Assembly (NCBI GenBank): GCA_003988855.1 | Contig: QYAI01000150.1 | Span: 62,001 to 126,000 of the forward strand | Direction of reading: 5' to 3' | Length of the DNA: 64,000 nucleotides | Origin: Arachnopeziza araneosa | Taxonomy: Eukaryota; Ascomycota; Leotiomycetes; Helotiales; Arachnopezizaceae | Part shown: positions 45,542 through 56,664 of the stretch, in pieces | How the letters are laid out: every line of letters starts with the position of its first letter | Position numbering within the stretch: the stretch's first letter is position 1 | Notes under the pieces: generated by a model | What the model saw: the letters and a program-made list of their open reading frames with translations, nothing else | Told to the model about the DNA's origin: nothing | Databases searched by the model: none | Made by a program: the position numbers and the translations under genes

Positions 45542-46528
45542 TCAATTAGTCTCCATCATAGCCCTAACGATGGCCTTGGCCTCGTCGCAGTCCTCCTGGT
45601 CGAATGGCTTCAGGCCATAGCTCAACATGAAATTGGAGGAGTATTGATAGTGCTTTTGGATCCACTTGAGCTCTGCGGCTGAGAAACCGCAATCTGCGAG
45701 ATGGCTCATAGGATCATCTTCCAGTTCTTGTAAAAAGTCATCGGTATAGTCTTCGCTGCCATCCTCTTCGTCTTCGTCGTGGTCTCTTCCCCCCGTACTG
45801 ACATTCTCTTCTCGCAATCCGTCTCCCTTAGGTTCGCGACCATCTTCCGCCATCATAATTCTAACAATAGACCTACCCTCTATACGATCATCTTCGTTGT
45901 AGATAGACATCCCGTATATTCGAAGGAAGTTGAATTCACCGCCGTAGTATTTCCTCAGCCACTCCTTTTCGTCCGTCGAGTAAGATACATCTCCGTTGTA
46001 GGAAGTCACGGGAATACTCTGCATTCCTGCTTGGTGCGCATCCCATCGAGCACGCTCAGTATCTGGCCACCGGGCATTGATGAAATAATTTTTATTGCCA
46101 TCAAGGCTGGACCATCTACCACGTCGGCCACGGAGACGAAGGCAAGGCAATTTGGTAATTTCGATAAGGCCAGCGCGATTGCCGTCTTTGTCTATCAACA
46201 TTCCACCATTCTGTGAGAAGTCAAGTTGGACTTCGTACTCGGAGGGATTACCGAAGATGTTACAGACAGAAGTGGGTGCATACAGAACATCATGGAGAGT
46301 GATGATGCGTGAGTTTGTCTGGCGGCCTCGACTTTTATTGTGGAGCTTGACATCGAGCTGTACAGTGCCGATACCAGCGACCTCGATGCGAGAATCGATA
46401 TAAAGAGGGCCGCAATAGGTCTCGAAGGGCGTGAAAGATGTAAACCAGTCCCGATTGTTTGCAACGTGTACGTTTGAGTTATTGGAGACGATCCAGTCGA
46501 CATTATAAGCATCTCCTGAAGGTGCCAT
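45542..46528 (-). CDS. copia-derived (TNT1-94-like) beta-barrel domain protein
   Basis: Intact single-exon ORF of 328 residues. Residues 10-140 match the retropepsin-like beta-barrel of copia/TNT1-94 polyproteins: DWIVSNNSNVHVANNRDWF, VAGIGTVQLDVKL, ITLHDVLYAPTSVCNIFG. Active copia proteases carry WxxDSGA at the start; here it reads WIVSNNSN, so the catalytic Asp is gone. No integrase, reverse transcriptase or LTR lies nearby, so this is a stand-alone, probably domesticated protein; similar ones are widespread in Pezizomycotina. The C-terminal half holds two copies of a helical unit, EKEWLRKYYGGEFNFLRIYG with RSIVRIMMAED and LKWIQKHYQYSSNFMLSYG with KAIVRAMMETN, separated by an acidic linker (DEDEEDGSEDYTDD). 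Function is unknown. Confidence 0.8.
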   Translation of the reverse strand: MAPSGDAYNVDWIVSNNSNVHVANNRDWFTSFTPFETYCGPLYIDSRIEVAGIGTVQLDVKLHNKSRGRQTNSRIITLHDVLYAPTSVCNIFGNPSEYEVQLDFSQNGGMLIDKDGNRAGLIEITKLPCLRLRGRRGRWSSLDGNKNYFINARWPDTERARWDAHQAGMQSIPVTSYNGDVSYSTDEKEWLRKYYGGEFNFLRIYGMSIYNEDDRIEGRSIVRIMMAEDGREPKGDGLREENVSTGGRDHDEDEEDGSEDYTDDFLQELEDDPMSHLADCGFSAAELKWIQKHYQYSSNFMLSYGLKPFDQEDCDEAKAIVRAMMETN

Positions 46529-47173
46529 CTACCTGGATGTTTATACGGTTTTATTGATCAGTGTTGTGCTGTGGCATTGGAGTAGCGTCGCTTCGTTGAG
46601 GACTGTCGCCGATAGCCGCACGCTAAACCCGAAAACCAGCACGTGATGATGAATCATTCAGCTCGGTGAGTCACGTGACTATGAATCATGCAATTCGGTG
46701 AATCACTGATATTTGTTTACTCGACGTGTTCAACATATTTGTATATTAAATATGGCCCTTTTCGATCGATATAAATCATCGATGGGATGTTAAAGTGGGT
46801 TATTAAACTACCAAATATCTAAGTCGCTTAGCGTGTTATATCTAACGACGGTCTAAGGGATACCTTCGTTTCACAGCCACCGACAACCCTTGTCGGGTGG
46901 GACGGGGCTGGGCTTAAGCAGTGAAGATGTATGGTTGCAAAAGAATCCGACTGGAGCGCTTATTTTCAATGACCCCAATTCACAGACGCATCTGAAACCG
47001 GACAGGAGGATTCTCAAGGCTGCGCCACTCCCTCAACGAACCAGCTGCCTGTTAAAACTGTTACTTCTCATCACAACGTCAAAGTCTTCAACATCTTCAA
47101 AATATATTGAGCCGCTTACACCATACTCCTCTGGACTTTCAGCAACAATTTCAACTGAAGAATCACTGTCAGA
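46529..47173. other. divergent intergenic region
   Basis: Promoter region for the beta-barrel gene (minus) and the HET gene (plus). A TATTAAATA-type AT-rich stretch lies at about 46741-46755. No other feature is seen. Confidence 0.45.
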
Positions 47174-49000
47174 ATGGATAATGCCGCTTTTTCGGATTCG
47201 GGGAAGCCAGTTCATTATGAACCGCTCGCAGCCTCCGAAATAAGACTTCTTGAACTCCAAAGGTGTCCAGGCCAGGTCACCGAGCTGTCGGTTGGATTGA
47301 AGTGCTGCTCTTTAGAAGAAAACCCCACCTACCTTGCTCTGTCATACGTCTGGGGAGATTGTAGAAATACTAAAGAAATGAGAGTAAACGGCAATTTGTA
47401 TCAAGCGACTAAGAATCTATATCACGCTCTCTCATACATTATTGAACAATTCGATAGTCTTCAGCAATTTCTACCAAGCGGAAATGCAGAAACGAAGATC
47501 CTTATCTGGGTTGATGCGATTTGTATCAACCAAACCGATCTCGACGAAAAGTCAAGACAAATACCAATGATGGGTAGAATCTATTCATTGGCTCAGTCAG
47601 TCGTGGTTTGGATGGGCCAAGACGCTGCGATAAATTCGCCAGATGCTATCATGCTGGCGAACTTTATAACAAAACGAGAATTAGCCATCAGGTCCTACGT
47701 TGATGCGGTGTTCAGTACAGTCAACCAAAACGATGCTTCAGTTAGTCAGTCAGGTGTTACGACCGCCATTGAGGTAGCAAAGTCAGCCATACTCTCCAAA
47801 TTAAAAGTTTTGGACAAGTTGGATCTAAAGAATATGCTAGGAGAGCGCTTCCACACCGTTCTACTCCAGTACGAAAAATTGATGAGATGCGTTTGGTGGT
47901 CACGGGTCTGGGTTCTACAAGAGTATGTGCTCAGTCGCCAACCGCCAATATGCCTACCAGGCTTCTTCTCAGTAAGGGTCTTACTCCATATATACAACTC
48001 GATGAACGCGATCGACTCTCAATTGAACGAAGATGAGATTACCGTGATTCGCAGTCTCGCAATCAGTAGTATGCTTCAAGTTGGGCAACTCATTCAATTG
48101 AACACGTTACTCGCAAAAGAATATCATCAGAAGACTTTAGCCGCTCAACTGATGAAACTTATGTCATTAGCGGTAAACAAGAATGCAACAGTACCACATG
48201 ATTATGTCTATGGCATATTAGGTATGATAAGTCCAACTCAACTACCACCGGAATTGGTTCCGAACTATACGCTACCGTTCGCTGAAGTATATTTCAATTT
48301 TACAAAATACCTGATTGAGAACACAGGGAACTTATCAGTCTTGACTCATAGAGGAGAAAGGCTAGAGGGCTATCCAACTTGGGTTCCAGATCTTCGACAA
48401 TCTATGCTTTACACAGATATATCTATATGCGAACCCGGGAAGGTTATTTTCTCACCTGATGGCCAGAATTTGTCAGTACAGGCGAAAAAGATAGGTACCG
48501 GCGTTAATCATTGTGAGCCGTCAGAAAAACTTGAAGCCTATTTGAGCAAATTCGACACAATGATGAAGAAAGCATCCGAAATCCGGGAATGTTCAGCCTC
48601 GGAGATTCTGGAAAACTTTCTCAATACCTGGATGAGACATTCGGGAGGCCCCGAGAACATTGAAATGCGGTCTCAAACCACCTCGGAACTTTGGCAGCAC
48701 ACAAACAGCGCTTCAGATCTAGCTGGCCCCGAACGCAACTCACGCCTCAACTTCTTCGGCCACCTCTACAAGCAGAGTTACATTCTCCTTGATAATGGAC
48801 ATATATTCATATACCTCGGATGTGGTTATGAACCAAATGATGAAATATGGGCATTACGAACTTCTAGAACTCTCTCGGTACTCCGCAGAGTTGGGGATGC
48901 ATACAATCATATCGGTTTTGCGACAGGGTACACTGAAAGCTACAACTTGACCGATGGATTCTTTGAGGATGACGCAGCGGTAGAAATAACCCTATCCTAG
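47174..49000 (+). CDS. HET-domain protein (heterokaryon incompatibility type)
   Basis: Intact single-exon ORF of 608 residues. The HET domain spans about residues 50-260: TYLALSYVWGD (LSYVWG 56-61), LIWVDAICINQTDLDEKS (WVDAICINQ 112-120), MMGRIYSLAQSVVVWMG, and WWSRVWVLQEYVLSR. A C-terminal segment resembling the usual tail follows (DYVYGILGMI, YPTWVPDLRQ, then LGCGYEPNDEIWAL near the end). This is the large, common HET subclass of fungal incompatibility proteins, expected to promote cell death on incompatible fusion. It differs from the HET protein at 25-27 kb and is not its recent duplicate. The ATG at 47174 is the first in the frame and lies about 35 residues before the domain. Confidence 0.93.
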   Translation: MDNAAFSDSGKPVHYEPLAASEIRLLELQRCPGQVTELSVGLKCCSLEENPTYLALSYVWGDCRNTKEMRVNGNLYQATKNLYHALSYIIEQFDSLQQFLPSGNAETKILIWVDAICINQTDLDEKSRQIPMMGRIYSLAQSVVVWMGQDAAINSPDAIMLANFITKRELAIRSYVDAVFSTVNQNDASVSQSGVTTAIEVAKSAILSKLKVLDKLDLKNMLGERFHTVLLQYEKLMRCVWWSRVWVLQEYVLSRQPPICLPGFFSVRVLLHIYNSMNAIDSQLNEDEITVIRSLAISSMLQVGQLIQLNTLLAKEYHQKTLAAQLMKLMSLAVNKNATVPHDYVYGILGMISPTQLPPELVPNYTLPFAEVYFNFTKYLIENTGNLSVLTHRGERLEGYPTWVPDLRQSMLYTDISICEPGKVIFSPDGQNLSVQAKKIGTGVNHCEPSEKLEAYLSKFDTMMKKASEIRECSASEILENFLNTWMRHSGGPENIEMRSQTTSELWQHTNSASDLAGPERNSRLNFFGHLYKQSYILLDNGHIFIYLGCGYEPNDEIWALRTSRTLSVLRRVGDAYNHIGFATGYTESYNLTDGFFEDDAAVEITLS

Positions 49001-50268
49001 GGCTTTTCATCTCTCCAGTTCAAAAAATGGTTGTATTGGCAAGGCAATATAATAGTCAGATCTCGAGAAACACGTATCTCTCCCTCATTTGATTTTAGTA
49101 CAGTTCGCATGTTCAAAATATACTGCGATGATGAATTTCTTGCGAAATATTGCCTTTGAATATTGCTTATCTGTTCTGGTACCAGATATATATTTCCAAA
49201 TAGTGGTGGTATGAGTGGAGAGGTAGTTGTAACGCTCATCCATGACTAAAATTAAAATTTTATGTTCTCGAGCTGCGGCTACAACACTGATATAGTCGTG
49301 GCATTCTTCCACTTCCTCCAGTAGACTCCCTTGTGTTCACGCAAGCCGTTGTCCCAACGATTTCATGCAAGGATCCGAAATTTATTTACAACTTTACCAT
49401 GAAATCCTCCTACGCGAACCTGTGAAATCAATTCGGCTTTAGTTACCATCAATTCCGTTGCAACATAATTAAATACTTATTTATAAGTTTATAAAACTAT
49501 GCCTATGTACCTCACGACTTACTAATTTTCATCGTTAAGGAATAAGAATACTTTCAGAAGTTGATAGTGTAGCGAAATACGTTGAGGGCTAGGATCACAG
49601 GGTTGGTTCTTGAATGGGGCAGCTGCGTGGAAAAGGGAGTAGGGGTGTCTGAAGAATTTTTCTCAACAAATTGAGATTGCCTAGAAAAGGAAAGAAGAAA
49701 AAAGAAGGATCGCAAGGATCCTAATAGAAAGGAAGTCCTTCAGTGGAGAAATGGCATTATGCCGAATGTGTAGATAACATAAACATCAGCGTTTTGGTTT
49801 ATTCGACACGGTATTTATTCGCAAATCCCTCATCCATTTCTTGGAAAATCAGATGAACACATGTTGGACTTATCTCTCCAAAACGTCACATTTCACCCAC
49901 AATCGCCCGTTACATATTTTCTCAGGTCTTTAAAGGTAACTACCCTAATAGTATCACCTTCCTGATTGGTGAAATTGCTCATCTACGCATTGATATTTCA
50001 GCTTTCCATGCTAGGATGCCACATGCTAACGGATTAGGAGCCGCAGCCGCGGACATATGAGCTTCTTCATTCTGAATCACGCATTTACTTCCGGTCTTTT
50101 TGAGTGATATATTTGCACCCCAACATGTCTACATTAAGTGTCATTGGAAAGTTCTAGTTCAAATCTTATGTAACCAATAGAAAAGTTTGCACAACAATTT
50201 CCTTCATTCTAGGCTTATCATAGTAGCTCGTTCACTTGCTCCGCTCAGCTGAGTAACTTGCAGTTTCT
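49001..50268. other. AT-rich spacer
   Basis: AT-rich sequence with only very short ORFs; no recognised repeats or transposon remains. Confidence 0.45.
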
Positions 50269-50751
50269 CTACACATTTTCAATCCGAACACAGACACAAC
50301 CTTTCTTGATTGATAGCTCCCCATTGGTTGGACGACAATAGAGTGCATACTGCTCCGAGGGCGGTGCATTCAAGTACCGACTCAAAATGTATGACCCGGA
50401 GAGTTCAACTTGTTGGTTTGGCATCGCAGCTTCTGAAATAGACTCTTGACATTCACATGACCACCCCTCATGATTGGTCTTGGCCCCAGCAGGTGATAGA
50501 GGACGATGAATATTCCCAACCTGAGCTAAACTATCACACAAAATATTTTCACCAGCCTGATCTTTGAAAATTTCGGGCCGTTTTGCAATAGAATTCGTTG
50601 AATTGTTAGAACCACCAAGTTCTTGCTTCGGGGCTGAGGAAGTGAGTGTCTGAATATGAGTGTAGGTTGTGTTTGTGCTCGGTTTCGAAGGGCTTCGGTG
50701 ATTATGGGAAGAGCTTTGAGATTCCACGGCATCATTAGGCTGGGACATCAT
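50269..50751 (-). CDS. hypothetical protein, Cys-containing C-terminus
   Basis: ORF of 160 residues from the ATG of MMSQPNDAVES at 50751; the longer frame starts at TTG. The first 90 residues are Ser/Thr/Asn-rich and look disordered. The C-terminal 70 are more structured, with WSCECQESI, LSGSYILSRYLN, EQYALYCRP and KKGCVCV. There is no signal peptide, membrane helix or known domain. It stands alone in an AT-rich region, which lowers confidence. It could be the last exon of a larger gene or an orphan. Confidence 0.35.
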   Translation of the reverse strand: MMSQPNDAVESQSSSHNHRSPSKPSTNTTYTHIQTLTSSAPKQELGGSNNSTNSIAKRPEIFKDQAGENILCDSLAQVGNIHRPLSPAGAKTNHEGWSCECQESISEAAMPNQQVELSGSYILSRYLNAPPSEQYALYCRPTNGELSIKKGCVCVRIENV

Positions 50752-52608
50752 TCCACGTAAGCTAGTAGAATAAATCAGCTTCACGTTTCCCAAAAACTGT
50801 TATGGAATGAAAATTTGAATAGTAATCTTACTAGCTGGTACAATCAAAATTACTGCAAGAACGATAAAAGATCAAGACAAGGCCAATAGGGGAGGTTAGA
50901 GGTAAGAATAAAATATATTGGGGTACTCTGTCATAATAACAAGCAGGTGGGCCAATAATTGAAGCTATCACCTTAATAGAAACATAGATATTTAAATCAT
51001 TAAGTACTTAACTCTGCAAGGCTTCGATCCCAGCCCGAAAATAAGGGAAAAAAGGTTACGAAAAATCGGCGGCTCATTTGAAATGAAATTAAGTAGGCCT
51101 ATCCAATGCCTAAAACAAAGTAAGACAGTCTCTCGTAGCTTCTAGGTGTACAATCATAGTATTGGTTAGTCGACTTCTGTTGGTGCGGCAGGAGTCTGCA
51201 ATTAAAATATATTGAAATTCTACACTGCTGTTGAATCCTGATCCTTCGGCCAGGCTATCCGATCGACTCCATCTCGAGTTACCCTAGTAGTATATACGAG
51301 ATATTTGGAATTTGTTGCGTGCCCGTTGGTCAATTTCTTGACGTACATTCAAAAACGAAGGCTGAAACACTAGGCCTGATATAACCTTGAATTTCGTCAT
51401 CCACCACATCTAAAATCGCAACTGTGACCAGCCAGTCAATTTACACAAACTATCTCAAATCGGGGTTGCCGATATTCGGTTGGTTACGTAGAAGTCTAGC
51501 TCTCGGTAAAGGCGGTCAACATGTTGATCCAAAGACTCACCGACTTTGTTTCCCCCATTAATGATAAATCTTTGAAAGTTATGGAAGGACGTTCTGCTTC
51601 CCACCAAGATGCTATATCTACAATCTAGGAGAGAGTATTGGATGTCTTTCAAGACCTAATATGCTTGCCGAGAAGATGAAGCCTGAGTCATAGCATTTGA
51701 AACCTGCAAATTATTTTACTCATCCCGTTGTTTTACCGGCACTCATCTTTATTTAACACTATTACGAGAAGGAGATGCGAGAAAGTTTTTGGAAATTAAT
51801 GTTCAACTACTTTGTCGTGTTCAAGCGGCATTGAAAAGTTCCTTGTGACGCTCAGACAATTCGAACAGTTCCTTTTAATGGATTTTTTTTTCTGAATTGT
51901 GCTCACTGAACATTAGGCTTGTATAGAGTGTCCAATTTGAGATGTCTTACATACTACTATATTCTGTGTTTGGTTTCTTGTTTTTAAATGCCTGGATTAA
52001 CAGAATAGCCAGCCTGAAATATTGTAATCTTGCCAGTAAAACTGAGAATCATTTATCTTAATTGGGCGATCGAAAAAAATTCACAGCATGTCAACTTTGA
52101 GTTCAAATTGTAAATGTAATGCTAGACATTTCTAATCGCAATGAATTGGCTTGACTGATATAAACCATCTCAAGAACCTAGCAGTTGGCTTCCGCAGGGA
52201 ATGCCCAAATTCATAATGACTTAGCCATTTACAAACGAGACTGTTGCTGGAGATCACCCTCATCATCTCCACCTAGAGACTTGAAGTGAGAAATAAATTG
52301 AATGGTTTCAATAAAAATGTAACTATATCGTGTGTGAAGACGCTGAAGTAGGCAGGGAAGTTGAGAGGGGTATCCTAGTTGTATAATTCTACGTGGTGGC
52401 TAAACACTCCTTTTCTGCCTAAAGTTACTTAACGCCGCCACAAGGACATATGAACTCGGCTTTTTTTCACTTATATATCCTCGACTGCCGTTACTTGGCA
52501 TTTAAACTTAAATGTCTTCTTTCCCTTGACATGTAATTTTACTCTTGCTCGTCGACCAAGTCTCGCGGGCAACAAATATTACTCATATTCTTGTGTAAAT
52601 AACCACTT
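50752..52608. other. AT-rich gene desert
   Basis: About 1.9 kb of AT-rich sequence without a supported gene. Near its end, TATATAT at 52474-52480 lies about 130 bp before the UstYa-family start and may be its TATA box. Confidence 0.45.
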
Positions 52609-53646
52609 ATGTCGCGTAATCAACATGAATTCGAGGACTCAGAGTCCGCATCATTTCTACATGAGGAAGTCAAAGAAATGCCGATACGGGAGGGTGCTTA
52701 TGATCGCAAGGCATTGCGCTCGACACTCTGGTCGCGCATCCCCCGTTTTCTGCCGTACATGCTCTTGATCGTCAATTCCTTCTTGATTATTGGAATGTAT
52801 GCCACTTTGAAAGAGATTCAAGAGAAACACCTTCTCCCGTCTCAGAATTTGCTCGGTAAAAGTACAGCTCTTATTTCTGTATACATACAAGTTCAAAAGC
52901 GACCGCAAAATTTACCTCGAGGTTCTTGTAGCTGAGCCATGACTAGTCTCCAAAAAGATCACTATTTTTGACCTTGATAACCGCTACGATGACGATCCCT
53001 TTGGACCAGATACAGTACGCAGCGAATGGAACAAATTAATACCCCGTACGCAAGTCGAACATCTTTCTACCACAACCTCTCCAGAATAAGATTAATATTA
53101 GCTCAAATCAAGAAGCTAATTAAATTTATACAGCTGGCAAAGGGCATATTCGAGTGGACAAACCAGCAGCTTGGAAACTCTCTGGGGGATTCCCTTTGGA
53201 AGACGGCGGCGACGATGACTCCGATGCTGAAGAGTATACTATATCCGTATTTCATCAGCTACATTGCTTAGTGAGTGGAGATCTTGATATCTTCGACACG
53301 ATGCAGATTTACTGATACATTCTTATCGTATTTCTAGGCAATACTAAAATCCAGGATGTCTCTACTACAACAGTGGTACGATGACGACAACGATAAGGAA
53401 TATCTGACCTTTGCCCTCAACGACCACACGGTGGAGGAAGAACACATCTATCATTGTTTCGACTATATCCGTCAAGCAATTATGTGTAATGGTGATACAA
53501 CACTGGAGAGAGGATTGGTACATGATGGCCAAATCACGCGAGGAGTAGATGGTTGGGGTATTGCGCATGAATGTCGCGACTATGATGCAATATACAAGTT
53601 CGCAGATGAACACCGTAGTCGTAACTTGACAGGAATTGCGGCTTAA
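52609..53646 (+). CDS. UstYa-family (DUF3328) oxidase-like membrane protein
   Basis: Four exons, 52609-52855, 52947-53045, 53134-53270 and 53338-53646, give 263 residues in one frame across three introns (donors GTAAAA, GTACGC, GTGAGT). One membrane helix at about 47-67 (FLPYMLLIVNSFLIIGMYAT) follows a short cytoplasmic N-terminus. Then come EWNKLIPPGKGHIRV, VFHQLHCL with the first HxxHC (156-160), and EEHIYHCFDYIRQAIMCNGD with the second HxxHC (197-201). The closing motif is GWGIAHECRDYDAIYKFADE. Both HxxHC motifs are complete, as in working members such as ustiloxin UstYa and UstYb, which oxidise or cyclise peptide precursors. Intron 1 is the least certain. The gene is convergent with an FAD oxidoreductase 0.6 kb away, a pairing expected in biosynthetic clusters. 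Confidence 0.88.
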
Positions 53647-54231
53647 GAGGCTTCAGAAGTATAGGACATTCATACAAAGAATTAAAGATTCTGAAAATGT
53701 TGGGACGAGAGATCGATACCTTTGATGAAAACTTCCTTGAACAGAATATTGTTCTGCCAATACAAGAGCATGGCCACTGCGTAGCTTGCAAGATCTTGCA
53801 CTCACAATTCTTGCTAACATTCCCTGTCGCTTCAATTTTATGAAGAATAGATTCTCATGATAGTTCACAAAACTTTACCACGGCTGTATTGGCAAAGCTG
53901 GGGAATTTAATCACCTAGTTCTGTTTTACAGGAAGTTTTGGCATCAGAAGCGACTGTATGTATGGACAATGATTTCTTAGAGGCTGCTAAATCTAGTACA
54001 ACGTACCGGCGGGATTTATGTTTTGTTGGAGCAAAAAAGACTGAACTCAGAGGTTGTCCACATAAGAAGAGGTTTAATATAGATAAAAAGACATCTATCC
54101 ATAAATCAAATATAATTTCCACTCGTATGATTCTCCTCGGTGCAATCTAGATGATCTAACACTACACTTCCTATCCTCAAAAATATTCAAAGTCTTCACG
54201 CCGCTATCTCCTCAATAACAGAACCTACTAT
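53647..54231. other. convergent 3' spacer
   Basis: Between the 3' ends of the UstYa-family gene and the FAD oxidoreductase gene. No supported ORF. Confidence 0.45.
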
Positions 54232-56174
54232 CTAGACCTTAAAGTACCCCGGTGACAACTTCCTAAAAACGCCCTCAGGGTCATAAGTGTTCTGAATCTC
54301 TTTCAACCGCGCTCTATTCTCTTCTCCATATCCCGCGAAAACATCCTGTCCCTTCGCCGCATAATTCTGGTAGACAAAACGATGGTACAATCCCATCTCT
54401 TTTGCTTTTGCTACACATTTCTCAATGATGATGTTGGAGGTTTGGTAGACGAGATCGTCATCCTGTTCGCGCTTCCAGCCAGTGGCTATGTTGATATCTG
54501 TTTGTCATCACCGGTTAGCTAAATCTCAAAATAACGCGGAATATAAAGAGGGGAGTATGATGGTCGGCGGCGAGTTTAGAGCTTACGTAGTAATGGTGCA
54601 TCGGATGGGTAAATTCCCAGTGTATTCCCTCCATTCTTCTGCATCTGAGCAATTTCACCCGCGGTAATAAATTGCAGTGGCAAAGAAGCCGTAAACATAG
54701 TTACTTTGTGCCTGATGGCTTCGACTTCAGTGGTGAAGATACGAATGATTTCTTTCATGAGATTGGCATCTACTTTGAATGTTGCGCCTTGGAAATTGAC
54801 TCTACAACAACTATCAGATAATCTCTTTTCTTTATAGATAAGAAGGAAAGAAGGAAAACAAACCGGATTCCCTTGACGTGTGCGTTCATTTCCAGGAGCT
54901 CCTGAGTAAAAGAAATATGGTTCGCCTGTCTGAAAGTCGAATATAAGTATTTTTGTTTCATGACCTCTGCCAACGCAGGCGCATCACTGATACCACCACC
55001 ATGGCCGACGTCGATGTTCATAAAGTAAATATGTGCATAAGGAGCAAAAGTAAGAACGGGGTAAATGCTGATGTCTTCATCTTCAGCCAACCTTTCTGGA
55101 AGACTTGCCATGTACTCTGCAATGAAATCAGTCGTTACGCAGTAGCCTAGTCGACAGGCAATATTATTCACTGCCCAATCACTAAATCGTTCTAGGAGAT
55201 GCATAGGATGAAATGAGAATGCTCGCGAGATGCCATAGTTGAATAGTTGGCCAGATATACCGGATACGAGAGCGATGCTGAAGCCACCCCACATACCATT
55301 TTCCTCCGTATGGCATTCCAAGTCGAAACGAGTCACAACACCAAAATTGCCGCCACCTCCTCGCAGGGCCCAGTATAGATCAGGATGACTCGTGTGGCTG
55401 ATATTGGCGATGGTACCATTGGCGAGAACGACTTCGAAATTCCGGACGTTGTCCAGGCCCCATCCGTGGCGACGAGAGATGTATGAGACACCACCTAGAA
55501 TTATCATAAGCAGTTGTATGTTTAAACAGCGGAAGATGAGAGTAAGTGGCAGTAAATATCACCTACCACCCAGCAAGAAACCACCAACGCCCACATCGCC
55601 ATCCCGTCCTCCAACAACAGTCCTATTGAACGGATCAAGAAACTCATAAACATTAACCCATCTATTTCCCGTTCCAACATATACCGTCTCTTTATCCTCT
55701 GAAATACTCAATCCATCCAAATTTTTCAAATCTAACGTGATACCCTCGGGTGCATTTGATGCCCCGGCGAACATCGTATGGCCCCCGCTCTTGACAGCGA
55801 AGATACAAGAATGGCGACTAATGATTTGGATTGCAGCTGAGACATCTGATGGGGAAAGTGGAAGCACATGACATAAAGGTACCACTTCGCGTTGTTGTGC
55901 TGAGTGGTACTCGGATGTGATGTTTGGTGGGATGAGACCGTAGTGTACATTTTCTACCCCAATGGCGTCGCTGAGTGCGGTGCACTAGAGGTGTTAGTCA
56001 AAACGATTGAAGAGAGCAGGATCTTACAGCTTGATGACATGTTTGTGCAGCGGTCTCATTGCTGCCATAGTTAACGGGGGCTTGATTAGGGATGATGACA
56101 GGGGGTGGTGGCTGAATTTGAGAGAGGACTGGGGTCGAGAGGAGGAAAAGGCAAGAAAATTTTGAGACTATCAT
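54232..56174 (-). CDS. secreted FAD-linked oxidoreductase (BBE/6-HDNO type)
   Basis: Five exons on the minus strand, 56174-56028, 55984-55567, 55494-54864, 54801-54587 and 54497-54232, give 558 residues. Met1 opens a signal peptide (SKFSCLFLLSTPVLSQ). The FAD-binding (PCMH) domain includes IFAVKSGGHTMFAGASN, where His118 is the expected covalent flavin site, then TVYVGTGNRWVNVYEFL, VVGGRDGDVGVGGFLLGG, and the substrate-side SHPDLYWALRGGGGNFGVVT. The C-terminal BBE motif is FVYQNYAAKGQDVFAGYG with ENRARLKEIQNTYDP. These enzymes oxidise small substrates such as alcohols, amines or sugars with O2; many sit in secondary-metabolite clusters. All introns have GT-AG ends and keep frame. It faces the UstYa-family gene. 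Confidence 0.92.
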
Positions 56175-56664
56175 GATTCTACAAGGCTCTTTGAACCCGT
56201 GAAGACCTTGATCTGTGATTTATTTCAATGGGATTGTACGTTATGAGAAACGAAATTGATGCTTCAAACGCGGTCAGCATAATTGTGGCACAGCATAACG
56301 CTAAACTATGCAAATTGCACTCGTACTCGTATCTAACGTAAAAAAAAAGGCTTGCGCTAAATCATTACCACCTACCTACCTAGGTATCCTACCTACCCTT
56401 ATCCGAATTCTGTATTCATAAAACCATCTTAAACATAACGTGGTTGTCTAGAGGTTTAATATTGGACTATTCATTTTAGACGACTCTGCTTGTAAAAATG
56501 GAAGGGCTTGGTTGGAACTCAGTCTCGGCCTTTCCCATGCATTTACGTTGGCGGTGCTGACCCCTGAGCATGACAGGGATTTGTTGACAAACTTGTTTTC
56601 GTAAAAGTCATCCTCATCATATTATTCTTTCAAGTATATTTTCATTCTCACAACTCGGTTCGAG
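56175..56664. promoter_or_regulatory. divergent promoter region
   Basis: 490 bp between the FAD oxidoreductase (minus) and a secreted protein gene (plus). It contains a CTAC/CTAG-type run with the palindrome ACCTAGGT near 56378-56388. Regulatory role is inferred from position. Confidence 0.4.

Noticed and set aside
51000..51060. tRNA-like TTCGATCCC string near 51027
   Set aside because: No matching acceptor stem or anticodon arm within about 75 bases on either strand.
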